Source: Basidiobolus meristosporus CBS 931.73 (lineage: Eukaryota > Basidiobolomycota > Basidiobolomycetes > Basidiobolales > Basidiobolaceae). From it: a stretch of 64,000 bases of DNA. Shown here one piece after another: positions 10,947 to 22,700 of this stretch. Made by a program: the position numbers and the translations under genes. The notes under the pieces were generated by a model. That model was given only the letters and a program-made list of their open reading frames with translations. It was not told the origin of the DNA and did no database searches. The first letter of the stretch is position 1. Every line of letters starts with the position of its first letter. The stretch is from NCBI GenBank assembly GCA_002104905.1, contig MCFE01000177.1, positions 62,001 to 126,000 of the forward strand. Reading direction: 5' to 3'.

Positions 10947-12221
10947 TCACACTGGATTGACCAAGTTGAGATTCAATCTGGCAGGTAATAGCTCAGAGGT
11001 CTTGTTGTTTTTCTGGATCTGAGTATTTCTTCTCTGAGGGTGGTACAGTGTAATATGTCCCTGCCTGTGGCAATTAAAGCAAAGTCCTTTCTTTGGACAT
11101 TTGTTGGAGATAGGAATCTTCCGTATAGCATCTATTTCCATTGGCACTGCTTCTGATTTTCTACTTTCATAGTGATTATGGCCTCACTGACTAGTCATTG
11201 TGGGCTTCCCAACTCCAAACATAACTGAGTCATAGTCAATGGAAAACTTGACAGCTTCTTCAATTGTTACAAGTCTTGGTATAAGAGTTGTAGAGGAATA
11301 GGGAGTTTAGCTGTTGTTGTATTCACTAAAACTTGAACTGCTCTTTATTGAGGTTCCAGCAGCTCCTTATATACATTTTGCCAGATCCATTGCTGACTAA
11401 TTGTATTTCCTAATGTAGGTTGTGGCTGATGACTCATTTGATTGCATCATCATCACCCAATAAGATCCTACTTAATATATCTATTTCTGTCTGATAAGGA
11501 TTTGCTGATTCAGTTGCTGACTAATGCTACTGATGTCATATATAATACTGATATACTGATAACCTAAGCATATAACTAATTAATTTGACTAAAAACTGAT
11601 CTAACTTAAATATTCAAGCAGTATATCATAACACAATAGTCTGTGATCTTAGATAATTCACTTCCTTGCAAGTTCTTTGGTTGAACCCATCAATAAAATA
11701 TTCCACTTGATCCAGGCAGTCCATTCTTTCAATTTATCTAAGTAGACATCTATATTCATAGATATACTCTGGAACCATTCCTCTCTGTCTGAGTTCCTTC
11801 AACATTCTTCTTAGTAGTGTCTGTTGGTGTGGGGGCTCAAAAGCATCCTGAATTTCTGACACAAACTCATCCCAGGTAGTGATTGTAGAGCATCACATCA
11901 TGGTGTCTGACCTGACCTTATGTGGTACCACTGTAAAGCTGCATCTGCCAGGTAAGTGGCTACATGATGTAACTTGGTTTTGGGAGCAATTCCCTTAGCC
12001 TTGAAAGCTTCTCCAATCTGGAAGAGCCAAGTTCCCATGTTTTCATTGACTCTGGCATGATGCCGCTTGACCCTCACACCAAAGTTGCTCTTGAAAGGGT
12101 TTTGCTGGCTTTGGGCCATGGTAGTCATTCCTTGTTGCTGCTGGCTAAGGATCTGGAGTCGCAGTTGCTATTGTGCCAGGATTTGCTGCATAGCATTGAT
12201 CCATTCTTGATTTTTGGACAT
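10947..12221 (-). pseudogene. gag of gypsy A2, interrupted by a solo LTR
   Basis: Gag starts at ATG 12221 (minus) with the same Gln-rich N-terminus as A1, with a TAG about 20 codons in. The capsid-like region is at 11898-12128, with frameshifts after it. At 11264/11634 the gene is cut by the solo LTR. The zinc knuckle at 10947-11147 reads CFNCHRQGHITLYH, so its last cysteine is lost. The sequence then runs directly into pre-RT sequence: the protease is deleted. Confidence 0.82.
11265..11633 (-). repeat. Solo LTR, family A, inside A2 gag
   Basis: A 369 bp LTR with both termini intact (TGTTAC at the left, ATAACA at the right on the plus strand). It is flanked by a perfect 4-bp duplication CAAT (11261-11264 and 11634-11637). 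Without it, the sequence joins into the gag sequence seen uninterrupted in A1 at about 755-775. It is the product of insertion followed by LTR-LTR recombination. Confidence 0.93.
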
Positions 12222-12283
12222 CTTGTGTGAGGCATCTTCTTTCTTCAGGGGGCGGGGAGGTTTCTGATTATCACTGCTACCAA

Positions 12284-12647
12284 TGTTACAAGTCTTGGTA
12301 TAAGAGTTGTAGAGGAATAGGGAGTTTAGCTAGCATTGTATACCCTGAAACTTGAACTGATTTTTATTGAGGTTCCAGCAGCTCCATATATATATCTTGC
12401 CAGATCAATTGCTGACTGATTTTATTTCTAAATGTAGGTTGTGGCTGATGACTTGTTTGATTGCATCATCATCACCCAATTAGATCCTACTTAATGTATC
12501 TATTTCTGTCTGATAAGGATCTGCTGATTCATTTGCTTACAAATGCTATTGATACATAACACTGATATACTGATAGGCTAAACATATAACTTATTGATCT
12601 GACTAAAAACCGATCTAACTTAAACATTCAAGAGGTAGATTATAACA
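12284..12647 (-). repeat. 5' LTR of A2
   Basis: 364 bp, TGTTACAAG at the left and TATAACA at the right on the plus strand. The primer site lies at its left: TTGGTAGCAGTGATAA on the minus strand. Confidence 0.9.
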
Positions 12648-13874
12648 TTATACCCTCTAGCACTTAGGCCCTCTGAGTCAGATATTTATGAATAACAAAC
12701 CAAGACAGGTATAGTGGGATAGATTCTTGCAGCATTGTAACAAAAGTCTCCATTACCTTGCTACCTTCTATTGGAAACTATTTTCTCCAGTATTGTGGGT
12801 GATATAGAGGGGCTACTTTACATGAAGATGTGGAATTTTGTTTCACAATTTGTAGCAAAATATAGGTATGCTAGTCCAGAAGTAATAAAGCAATTAGAAT
12901 TTAGCATATACACAGTATTCAAGCAACAAGTCAGTGACAGGATTTGAGCTGCTTAAATACATGCACACTATCAAGCAATTTCAAGAAAAGACTGGCGTAA
13001 TACTAGCATTGCTTCAGCTGAGCTCCAACTTTCCCCACCAAGGTTACTTATAAGGTATTGGGTACCAGCTCATATTACACAAGTAGACATTCATGTTGGG
13101 GGGAAGCTAGGTCAGCTTGCCTACATGCTGAACTCAGATATCAACCAGCTTTTACTTCAATCAATAATTGCAGTTAGCAGTAGTAACAAAATATCAGCAA
13201 TATTGAATCAGAACACCAGCTAAAAATTTCATAAAATTCCACTTTGACTCTTCTCATAGCATTGTAAGGCCAATTGTGTAGATATCTGCCACTACTATAG
13301 TCATCACCTACTCTATCTTGCAGGGTGTGTACAGATCATGAGATGTTGCTACATCATTTGAAAGCTACCTGAGGAGCTGATATGTGGGGAGATATAAAGA
13401 CAAATAAGCTCAGAAGTACTGCCATATCTAAATCTCTGCATGACTATTAGCTTCAAATACCTCGGTGATGAGATCAGCTTGCGTAATGGTGATAGCCAGG
13501 AAGAATGGGATAATAATCAGCAGATATATATACAGAAACACTGAGCCCTTTAGCATTAAGAAGCCAAGCAGCCGCAATGGATGTGTAGTCAGTTAAGTAG
13601 CCTTGGACTCAACAAGTGGCCAATTACTGATAGGAAAGTTTTGCCAAATTAAACTTGGTCTCTCCATGACACAAACTAGTTTCTATACCATCAAAAACAG
13701 TGTTGATTCAAAAAGAACCAGAGCCCACAAATATTTTTGATTTGAAGCCTGTAGGGACAATGGTTATATTGGTTAATTACTAAGATATAAATGGTGGATA
13801 TTCAACAGGTATTTATTGCAAATGTAGCGGCAATCAAACCTATGCATGAAAAAGACCTGTTTTACCGGCAATAC
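12648..13874. repeat. Long repeat LR, copy A, continued
   Basis: Sequence resumes after A2. About 12650-12780 matches 22570-22690 (shared ATTACCTTGCTACCTT). About 13370-13640 matches 26590-26890, in the same order as in LR copy B. About 12775-12885 also resembles one arm of the foldback elements. No intact ORF is seen. Copia-1 interrupts it at 13875. Confidence 0.55.
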
Positions 13875-14242
13875 TGTTGAAATATTGGACTATTTGGTAT
13901 CATTCAGCAGCTAAAAATTTACTTAACAATTCTAGGCTAGTCTTAGTCACTGTAGGACTCATTTACTGCCTTAACTTTGCCACTTTCTCCAGATATATGA
14001 TCTTATGATTATTCCCCTATAGTCAGGATCAAATTAGCACTATACCAAACATTATGTACTAACCCTGAAACTGTTACAGAATGCTCCTGAATATTGAGAA
14101 ACCCTCCCTACTTAGTGTTGCAGCTGTATTACTTCTACAAAGGTATAAATACTGAGCTTCTTTATGAATAAACAACAGTTCAACAATTATCACTATTTCT
14201 TGATAAGTTCCTTATATCCAAATCACTTCTTAAATTGCAACA
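13875..14242 (+). repeat. 5' LTR of copia-1
   Basis: 368 bp, TGTTGAAATATT to AAATTGCAACA. A GGTATAAATACTG TATA-type box lies near 14139-14151 and a GAATAAAC polyadenylation-type signal near 14166, as expected for the U3-R border. Confidence 0.95.
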
Positions 14243-14254
14243 GGTTATGAGCCC
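14243..14254 (+). other. Primer binding site, half-tRNA type
   Basis: GGTTATGAGCCC directly abuts the LTR. It is the reverse complement of GGGCTCATAACC, the anticodon stem-loop of fungal initiator tRNA-Met, with CAT the anticodon. Drosophila copia and yeast Ty5 are known to prime from this internal part of tRNA-iMet, not its 3' end. The same 12 bases follow the copia-3 LTR, and one mismatch occurs in copia-2. Confidence 0.8.
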
Positions 14255-14278
14255 CAATTGCCTTAATCTATTCTAAAG

Positions 14279-17200
14279 ATGACTTCTACCAGCAAACAAA
14301 GCAATACCAACATCTTCCCTGTAAAGGAGAGGTTTGATGGGAAGAACTACAGACTTTGGAGAATCAAGATGCAGATCCACCTTGAGGAAAGAAAGCTTTG
14401 GAACATAGTAACAGGAAAGGAAGTTGAGCCCAAAGGAACAGCAGAAGATGTGGAGAAGTTTCAAGAGAAGGAGAGAAAGGCCTTCAATGCAATATGCATC
14501 AATGTGCAAGACTCCTTCATTGGACAAATCCATGCCTCAAATACTGCCAAAGCAGCATGGGAATCCTTAGAGAAGATCTTTAGAGCAAAGTCAGTATCAA
14601 GCAAGCTTTATTTGAAACGAAAGTTCTTCAACATGAGAAAAAAGCCAGATGATGACATGCTACAACTCATTACCAGAATGGAGACACTTGCAGAAGAACT
14701 TTACAGTATTAATGCTGGTGTAGATGATGAAGAAAAGATACTCTGTCTGCTTTGCAGCCTACCAGACGAGTATGAGCCACTCATACTTTCTTTTGAAAGC
14801 AGAGAAGACAACTTGACTTTAGACTATGTCAAAGGAAGACTTCTCCATGAAGAACTCAGACGTAATGATCAAGCAGAGAAAATTGAAGATAATGCTTTAT
14901 TCAGTTCAGAAAGGCATACAGAAAAGAAGGGAAAGCAACAAAACCAAAGAAAACCTGGCTGCTGTAACTACTGTAAGAAGCCAGGACACTGGGCAAGAGA
15001 ATGCAAGAAGAAACAAGCAGACGAAAAGCAGAAACTAGAGCAGGCAAACCATATAACTACTGATGCACAGTTATTTGTCACTGTACAAGAGAGTGCAAGT
15101 AACCAAAGTAATGAATGGTATATTGACTCTGGAGCATCACAGCATATTTGTGGTATAAAGGATTGGTTCAGCAACTTAAAGACTATTCCCGTAAGAAAGG
15201 TTTATCTGGGAGATAACTCTGCATTGGAAGCTACCGCTAGTGGGTCTATACAACTAAATATGAGTGATAACTCAGGGGCAACAACAGCAAAACTGACTGA
15301 CGTACTCTATGTACCTGGAATAGCTAAGAACCTACTCTCAGTCAGTAAAGCAACTATTCAGGGACTGAAATTCGTTTTTACTAAGCTGAGCTGCTCAATA
15401 TTGAGTGAAAATGGACAAAATTAGCTTTGGGAATCAGAGATCACAATATATACAAGTTACAATGCAAGATCATTGTACCTGAGTATGTCAACATTGCTGA
15501 AACTGATGAAACCAACTGGGAGACGTGGCATAGGAGGCTAGGACACATAGGGGAACAGAAAATGAGCCAATTGGTGAAAAATCAGCTTGTTTTGGGCCTA
15601 AAATACTCAATTCCGATCAAATTGAATGTTTGTAAGGGATGTTCATATGGCAAACAAGCTAGGCAACGTTTCAAGAGCTCAGAAGGCATTAATACCACCG
15701 AGATATTGGCTATTGTACACTCAGACATATGTGGCCCCATGAGAACACTGTCCTTTGGAGCCAAGAGATACTTTATGACGTTTATTGATGACAAGACAAG
15801 ATATACATGGGTGTACTTCCTCAAAACAAAGGATTAAGCTTTAGAGACATTTAAGCACTTCAAGAACATGGCAGAAACACAAACTGGGTGTAAATTGAAG
15901 GTACTACGAAGTGACAATGGAGGAGAATACTGCTCAAAGGAGTTTGCAAAATACTGCTTGTCTACTGGTATACTTCAACAGACCACAGTTCCTCATACTC
16001 CACAGCAAAATAGAGTAGCAGAACGTGCAAATAGAACAATAGTAGAGATGGGAAGATCTATGCTACATGATAAGGGAATGGACTACAAGTTTTGGGCTGA
16101 ATCTGTTGCTACCGCTGTATACATCAAGAACAGATGCCCAACAACAGCACTACGTGAATCTACACCCTTTGAAGCATATACAGGCAAAAAACCAGATCTC
16201 CAGCACCTCAGGATCTTTGGCAGTGATGTTTTTTATCACATCCCTGACAAAAAGCGCTCAAAGTTGGAACCAAAGAGTAGAAAAGGGATCTTTCTTGGGT
16301 ATTGTGAAGATACTAAAGGGTATAGAGTGTATGATGGCAAAATTCAGAAGCTGATCAAGAGCAGGGATGTTGTATTTGAGGAGAATTCAGATCAGAAAGC
16401 CACAGAAATCATTGGCCAGCTGCCTGATGATGCAATCAACACAAATGAGGAAGATACGTACCAAATCCAGCCAGAGATGGAAGATACTTCTACCAGTTCC
16501 AGATCAGATCAGATTATCCCAGTTAGGAGATCTACCAGAATAAGAAGTGCCCCTGGATCCTGGTGGCAGACATCCAATGATCATGAAGAAGCTTATCTTG
16601 CCTTATGTGCCAAACCTCAGAATCTGGAACAGGCAATGCAAGGTCCAGATGCTACTAAGTGGCAACAAGCCATGCAGGAGGAGTACCAATCACTGATCAA
16701 GGCAAAAACGTGGGAACTGGTAGATTTACCAAATGGGAGAAAGCCAATAGGATGTAGATGGGTCTACAAGATCAAGATAACCTCAAATGGTGCCGTTGAT
16801 AAGTACAAGGCTAGATTGGTAGCTAAAGGCTATTCCCAGATCCAGGGACTAGACTTTAAGGAAACATTTGCTCCGGTTGCCAAGTTTAACTCTATTAGGA
16901 CAGTTCTAGCCCTGGCAGCTGTACACAGTCTAGATCTACACCAAATGGACGTCAAAACAGCCTTTCTAAATGGGGACTTGCAAGAAACTATATATATGGA
17001 GCAACCAGAAGGTTTTACCGATCCAAAAAGCCCCCATAAGGTGTGCAAACTTAGAAAATCGTTGTATGGGCTTAGGCAGGCACCCAGAGCATGGTATAAC
17101 AAGATTGACACATATCTAGAGGAAATTGGGTTCTCTTGTAGCACTGCAGATCACAGTATATATGTGAAACAGCTCAAAAAGGGTGTGATCATCCTAGTTC

Positions 17201-18162
17201 TTTATGTGGACGACCTAATTATAGCTACAAGTGATCAAGAGGCACTTAAACAGACAAAATCAGATCTCTTCAGCAAGTTTGAGATGAAAGATCTTGGAAA
17301 ATTGAGCTATTTTCTTGGAATTGAGGTCAAATTTGACATACCTACGCAGAAAATTGTGCTGAATCAGTCTAAGTACATCAGGGACATTCTTAGACGCTTC
17401 AAAATGGAAAATTGCAAGCCTGCAACAACCCCTATGGACAATAACCTAAAATTAAGCAAATCTCAGCCAGTTATGGATGAAAACGGCTCAAATATGGACC
17501 AAAACTTTCCCTATCAATCAATGGTCAGTAGCCTAATGTACTTGATGGTGTCTACACGTCCAGATATTGCAGTAGCAGTTGGAATAGTCAGTCAATTCAT
17601 GCAGAATTATGGATCAGATCAAATTGCAGCAGTCAAGCGGATTTTCAGATATCTACAAGGTACCATAAATATGGTACCGGAATACTCTGGAGCAGCTAAT
17701 AGGCGAAAATTTGATGGTTATAGTGATTCAGATTGGGGTAGAGATCTGATTGACAGACGCTCCACCACAGGCTATGTATTTCTTTATGCTGGTGCAGCTA
17801 TTACTTGGAATTGCAAGAAACAACCAACTGTGGCACTATCTACAACTGAAGCCAAATATATGGCTGCATGTCAAGCAACTAAGGAGGCTATATGGCTACA
17901 AAAATTATTCAAAGACTTAGGTTTTAATTCAGGTGAACCAACATGTATTTACAAGGATAATCAAAGTTGTATTTCATTAGCTAGAAATCCTACTAATCAC
18001 GCCAGAACTAAGCACATTGATATACAGCATCACTTTGTGAGGGAAGCTGTAGAAAATAACTTAGTAGAGCTGGTTTACTGCCCAACTGACAAAATGGTGG
18101 CAGACATATTGACAAAACCACTAGCTAGGCCACAGTTTGAGATCCTTAGAGAGAAATTGTGA
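14279..18162 (+). pseudogene. Gag-Pol of copia-1, one frameshift and one TAA
   Basis: Starts at ATG 14279, 37 bp after the LTR. The gag part has the FDGKNYRLWRIKMQ motif and a CCHC knuckle (CNYCKKPGHWARECK, about 14960-15005). The protease DSGA is at 15125-15136. A one-base loss just before 15422 ends the first frame; the second (from about 15427) holds the GAG-pre-integrase zinc region and HSDICGPM. A TAA at 15835-15837 breaks the integrase in the same frame as the rest. From 15868 come LRSDNGGEY, the PQQNRVAERAN motif with the catalytic Glu, RT with YVDD (17203-17214) and RNase H (DSDWGRD, STTEAKYM, DNQSC). It ends at TGA 18160-18162. Only two lesions in about 1290 codons, so the copy is young but not able to make full Gag-Pol. 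Confidence 0.95.
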
Positions 18163-18180
18163 TTAAGAAATTATTTAGTT

Positions 18181-18189
18181 GAGGGGGAG
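18181..18189 (+). other. Polypurine tract of copia-1
   Basis: GAGGGGGAG immediately before the 3' LTR, the usual plus-strand primer. Confidence 0.85.
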
Positions 18190-18558
18190 TGTTGAAATAT
18201 TGGACTATTTGGTATCATTCAGCAGCTAAAAATTTACTTAACAATTCTAGGCTAGTCTTAGTCACTGTAGGACTCATTTACTGCCTTAACTTTGCCACTT
18301 TCTCCAGATATATGATCTTATGATTATTCCCCTATAGTCAGGATCAAATTAGCACTATTACCAAACATTATGTACTAACCCTGAAACTGTTACAGAATGC
18401 TCCTGAATATTGAGAAACCCTCCCTACTTAGTGTTGCAGCTGTATTACTTCTACAAAGGTATAAATACTGAGCTTCTTTATGAATAAACAACAGTTCAAC
18501 AATTATCACTATTTCTTGATAAGTTCCTTATATCCAAATCACTTCTTAAATTGCAACA
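18190..18558 (+). repeat. 3' LTR of copia-1
   Basis: 369 bp, identical by eye to the 5' LTR except for one added T near 18360. Confidence 0.95.
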
Positions 18559-19032
18559 AATACAAGGTGTATGACTACTTTGAAAAGCACATACTGAAAG
18601 CAATTAGGCTGAGGTGATAGAAGTATGTCATATGCAGCAGGTAAGCACACTTGTAAGTGGTGGTGAGCAGGAGGCCATAATTTTTATTACTTAAGCAATA
18701 TGCAGAATTACCACTCTTGTCAAGAGTTGCTCCTAAACTAGCATAATTCTTTAGTGGAAAATATGAGTGGCAAAAGGGGAGGTGACAAATTGAAATTACT
18801 TTTTGTAATTTGACATGGAAGTATCATATTGAACTATCTGAATGTTGCCATATTGCTGTATCTATGTCAACCAAGGTCCACAAAAGGCTGCAAAATCACT
18901 ATAACATTCTTTGCTATATAGGTACCAGTTGAGGTCTTCTCAAATGAATTCAGACCACATTGGAGCCACCCAAAGCCATGCCAACTTTGCAAAAAGACCA
19001 GTGTGTTTACTACTATGATTCCTTGTATGGAC
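18559..19032. other. AT-rich stretch between copia-1 and first foldback element
   Basis: Continues the sequence cut by copia-1 at 13874. No ORF or RNA gene could be supported. Confidence 0.5.
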
Positions 19033-19035
19033 AGA

Positions 19036-19766
19036 GGACTTGTTTGGTTGGAGAGTGCCACCTTGATCTATGAGTGCCAAATAATGCCATAGTGTGCCAG
19101 AGAGGCGAAGTGAACATATACTTGGCCACAGAGTGTGAAACATAGCTCTGCATCTACATGCAAAGCCACCCCTGTGTTTCACCATGATGTAGGAGAAAAT
19201 CTATTTTTTGACATTTTTGTGTGAATCAATGTTGTGCAGGATGTGCAAGATCACAGAAGAACTGAAGATATGCATCAGGCAATCAATACCCATGGCACTC
19301 TGAATCTAGCTTTTGTGGCTTGTAACATGTCAGAAAATGCATGGTGCCATCTTAGTCCACTGATACAATCTGGCACTATAAGTGCTTTGTATAGATCTTA
19401 CTTTAGGGCTAATTATTAAATATAGTGCCAGATAGTACCAGTGGACCAAGATAGTGCCATGCATTTTCAGACTTGTTACAAGCCACAGGAGCTAGATTCA
19501 GGGTGCCACGGATATTGAGTATTGGGTGTATATCTTCAATCCTGTTTTGCTTTCACACATCCTGCACAACTTTGACCTAAAAAAAAAGGTCAAAGAATGG
19601 ATTTTCTCCAACACAATGGGTGAAACATAGGGGCAGCTTTGCATGAAGATGCAGCGCTATGTTTCAAATTCTGTGGTCAAGTATAGGTTCATTTGGCCTC
19701 CCTGGCAGACTATGACAGCATTTAGTACTCATGGCTCAATGTGGCACTATCCAATGGAACAAGTCT
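19036..19766. mobile_element. Foldback element, copy 1
   Basis: A 731 bp near-palindrome: the left arm, reverse-complemented, matches the right arm almost to the centre. Termini are (G/A)GACTTGTT and GGAACAAGTCT, flanked by AGA on both sides (19033-19035, 19767-19769). The most diverged of the four copies. It carries no transposase. An A-run (AAAAAAAGGTC) interrupts each arm. Confidence 0.88.
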
Positions 19767-19902
19767 AGAGCATTACTGTCATAAACCCATTATAAAACTG
19801 CTCTGAGGGTAGCAACTCTCAGGTGGCTGACATTGTAGGATCTTTTGAAGTATTAGAGCAATACATTGGAAGTGAATTGGAGAATTAGAAGATTTTCATA
19901 AT

Positions 19903-20634
19903 AGACTTGCTCTGTTGGATAATGCTGCATAGAGCCATGAGTGCAAAATAGTGCCATTGCAGACAAGAGAGGCATAGCAGACCTGAACTTGGTCACCGAG
20001 TGTGAAACATAGCTCTGCATCTTCATGCAATGCTTCCCCTATGTGTCACCCATTTTACTGAACAAAATTCATTTTTTGACCTTTTTTTTGGATCAATGTC
20101 GTGTAGGATGTGTAAGAGCACATAAGGACTGAAGACATGCATCTGGTACCCAATACCCATGGCACCCTGAATCTAGCTCCTGTAGCTTGTATCATGTTAC
20201 AAAAATGCATAGCAGGATCTTGGTCCACTGGTGCTATCAGGCACTATATTTAAATATTAGCTCTAAAGTATGACCTATACAAAGCACTTAGAATGCCAAA
20301 TAGTACCAGTGGACCAAGATAGTACCATTCATTTTTGTGACACAAAACAAGCAACAGGAGCTAGATTCAGAGTGCCATGGGTATTGAGTACCATGTGCAT
20401 GTCTTCAATCCTTCTGTGCTCTTATACATCATGCAGAACATTGATTCAAAAAAAAGGTCAAAAAATGAATTTTGTCCAGTACAATGGGTGAAACATAGAG
20501 GCTGCTTTGCATAAAGATGCAGAGCTATGTTTCACACTCTGTGGCCAAGTATAGGCTTGCTTGGTCTCCCTGGCACACTGTGGCATCATTTGGCACTCAA
20601 GGCTCAATGTGGTATTATCCAATGGAACAAGTCT
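19903..20634. mobile_element. Foldback element, copy 2
   Basis: 732 bp, same palindromic layout, starting AGACTTGCTC and ending GGAACAAGTCT. Flanks are AAT on the left and ATT on the right, one mismatch from a 3-bp duplication. Only 136 bp separate it from copy 1. Confidence 0.88.
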
Positions 20635-20637
20635 ATT

Positions 20638-21479
20638 CACTTGTTGATTTATGAGTTGCAATACAACATTTATATTTATTGCAGAAATACATATGTATAC
20701 CCATTTAGTCATTATTAGGGAGTTCTCAGGAGCATATGGGCCAAGTTTCAGCACATTTGGACAAATTTCAGATTTTCCTCATATTTTGTACTTCATTAAT
20801 TCCCAATTATAAGCAAATATCTTACAAACTAATTTCTAAGTTGATAATCTGAAATTCATCATCTCACTAAGACCTAGCTCATATATATTAATAGTCAGGT
20901 GGACTCCAATTATATCAATAGGTGCCTCATTGCTGTATCTTAACAGCTGACTTAGATTGGGCCTACCCATCATGACAAAGCTATCTTTCTTATGGCTTTC
21001 TGCATGCAATATCATCTGACAAAAGTTTTTAAGGAATACTTGGGTTCTATCTCTATCCAGATTTGAGCGGACTACAGTCTCAAGCTTTTCAATTGACCAT
21101 TGTTTAGCTGCAATCCCCCAAGTAACCAGCTTCTTAACATACTAATATGCAGAGCTCATCATTCTCAGAAATGTCAGTGTACAAAAAGTGTTCATATTCT
21201 AATCAGCAAAAGTGTTACTATCTAAAACTTGACAGGAAATCAGCATTGTTCACTAGCTACAGAGATGTATATTATCTTTGCCAGTATTTGAGCATACATA
21301 GGAAAGATTCAAAATTAGTAAACAATGCCTGCTATGAGTGTTATTTACAAGCAGTGTCACTAGGGTGGGATGGCAATTGGAATAGATTCATGCGCATACC
21401 AGCACTACCAGGTCCAGCACCTCATCTGTTAGTCTTTGCAATATTCCGGTGCATATTCTTAAGCACTGCTCATTGAGAA
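20638..21479. other. AT-rich stretch without a recognised gene
   Basis: Between foldback copy 2 and LR copy B. The short plus-strand ORF at 21147-21476 has no recognisable motif. Nothing else supportable. Confidence 0.5.
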
Positions 21480-22700
21480 GTGCAGCAACCTCTTAATGAG
21501 CCAATTGATATTACAAAATTCCACTGTAAGCATTGCTATAGTCTTTTGAGTTGTTACCATTGTTGCTTTGTCTCACAGTGGGATCTCAATGCTGTCTATA
21601 ATGCAGGACATGGAGGCTGTGGTAGGCAGATTGAATTTCTCTGCAAACTCATCCACCTTGCTGGATTGTAGCTCAACTAGCTGTACTTCCAACTCTTCAG
21701 AGAGCAGCTTTTGTCTTGCTGGTTATTCTTTTTGGCTATGATGGAACTCAGCCTGTCCTGGGCTAACAGCATTAAATGGTGAGAACTCCAGCTGTTTTCT
21801 CATGCTTCCCCATCTCTGGCTTGGGTAGACCATTTCCACTTTAGCCTTTTTTTATTACTGCCAAGTGCATATTGTATTGTACTCTGTATTTTCCTTGATG
21901 AATGTAGCACTGGTGCATCCAGTTTGGCCTGCTTGTCCATTGCCAGCTCTATCCTGACAACAAAATGTTTCTTTCCACTTGATTGGAGCTTCCAGCCCTG
22001 CTTGTGATGGGCTCCTGAGAAAGCCATGAGTTTTTAGCTCCATCAAGTCCTTCACTGAGACTGTGTCTGAGTGTTTCTTTTACTAAATAATATTTTCTCC
22101 TTAAAAAATACTGCTCTGATGCATCTGTTACTGCCTGCCTGGCTCTTACTGACCCTATTCTGGCTACCCAAGATTTCTTTACTACTTGTTTGGAGCATTC
22201 AGCCCTGCTTGTGGCAAGCTCTTGAGTAAGTCAGTAGTCTCAGCCATGGCACACTTATCCTTCTGCCTCTGATAGTCTCTGCTCTTCTTCAGATACTTGC
22301 TTAGCATATCAATGCAGACCAAAAATCTGTTTGCCGGCTTGAATCCTGGATAATGCTCAGGGTACAAGTAAAGAATGTGAGTACTAAATGTAATACCCAT
22401 TCTTTGCCCAAGAGCTCCTCCCAAGTTCTGCCCAAAGTCTCTCCAGTATCCTCCTTATGAGTCACTCATATATCCTTCCTCCTCTTCCTGTCCTCACCTA
22501 ATGAGAATGCTTACCATAACATGAAGGTGCTCACACCCCTATTTTAAAACACATTGCTTATTGCATAAGCCCCTCTCAAAGACATAAATATATACCCAAC
22601 TGAGACAAGTGGAAGGGGACAAACTTTTCAATGTAATAAACATAGTCTTTATTACCTTGCTACCTTTTATCAGAAGCTATTCTGAATAGAGTGGTACTGA
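21480..22700 (-). repeat. Long repeat LR, copy B, left part
   Basis: Homologous to 2600-3582 plus 12648-12780, and its start to 55200-55400. Coding-like stretches on the minus strand (21800-22027 and 22182-22424) are Lys/Glu/Ser-rich and recur, diverged, at 2969-3190. Their function is unrecognised. No gypsy insert is present near 22540-22565, where copy A carries A2. Confidence 0.6.

Larger units (their letters stand above)
3583..12647 (-). mobile_element. Ty3/gypsy family A, copy A2 (host of nested A3)
   Basis: A minus-strand element. Its 5' LTR is 12284-12647 and its 3' LTR is split into 3583-3771 and 8725-8904 by insertion of A3. Inside, reading right to left, are gag, a zinc knuckle, partial RT and integrase fragments. 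Much is missing: the protease between knuckle and RT, and roughly 0.8 kb from the RT palm to the end of RNase H, joined at about 10190. A solo LTR also sits in gag. The flanks are ATAT on the left and TTAT on the right, consistent with a 4-bp target duplication bearing one change. LR copy B has no insert at the matching place (near 22540-22565). Confidence 0.85.
13875..18558 (+). mobile_element. Ty1/copia element copia-1, near-identical LTRs
   Basis: A 4684 bp element with LTRs 13875-14242 and 18190-18558 that differ, by eye, by a single extra T. It has a perfect 5-bp target duplication AATAC (13870-13874 and 18559-18563), a primer site, a polypurine tract and a Gag-Pol region in the copia order (protease, integrase, RT, RNase H). 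The matching LTRs point to recent insertion, yet the coding region has a frameshift and a stop. Confidence 0.97.

Noticed and set aside
15413-15430. A programmed frameshift between gag and pol in copia-1.
   Set aside because: The shift lies after the protease, within the pre-integrase region, and copia-2 reads through the same place in one frame.
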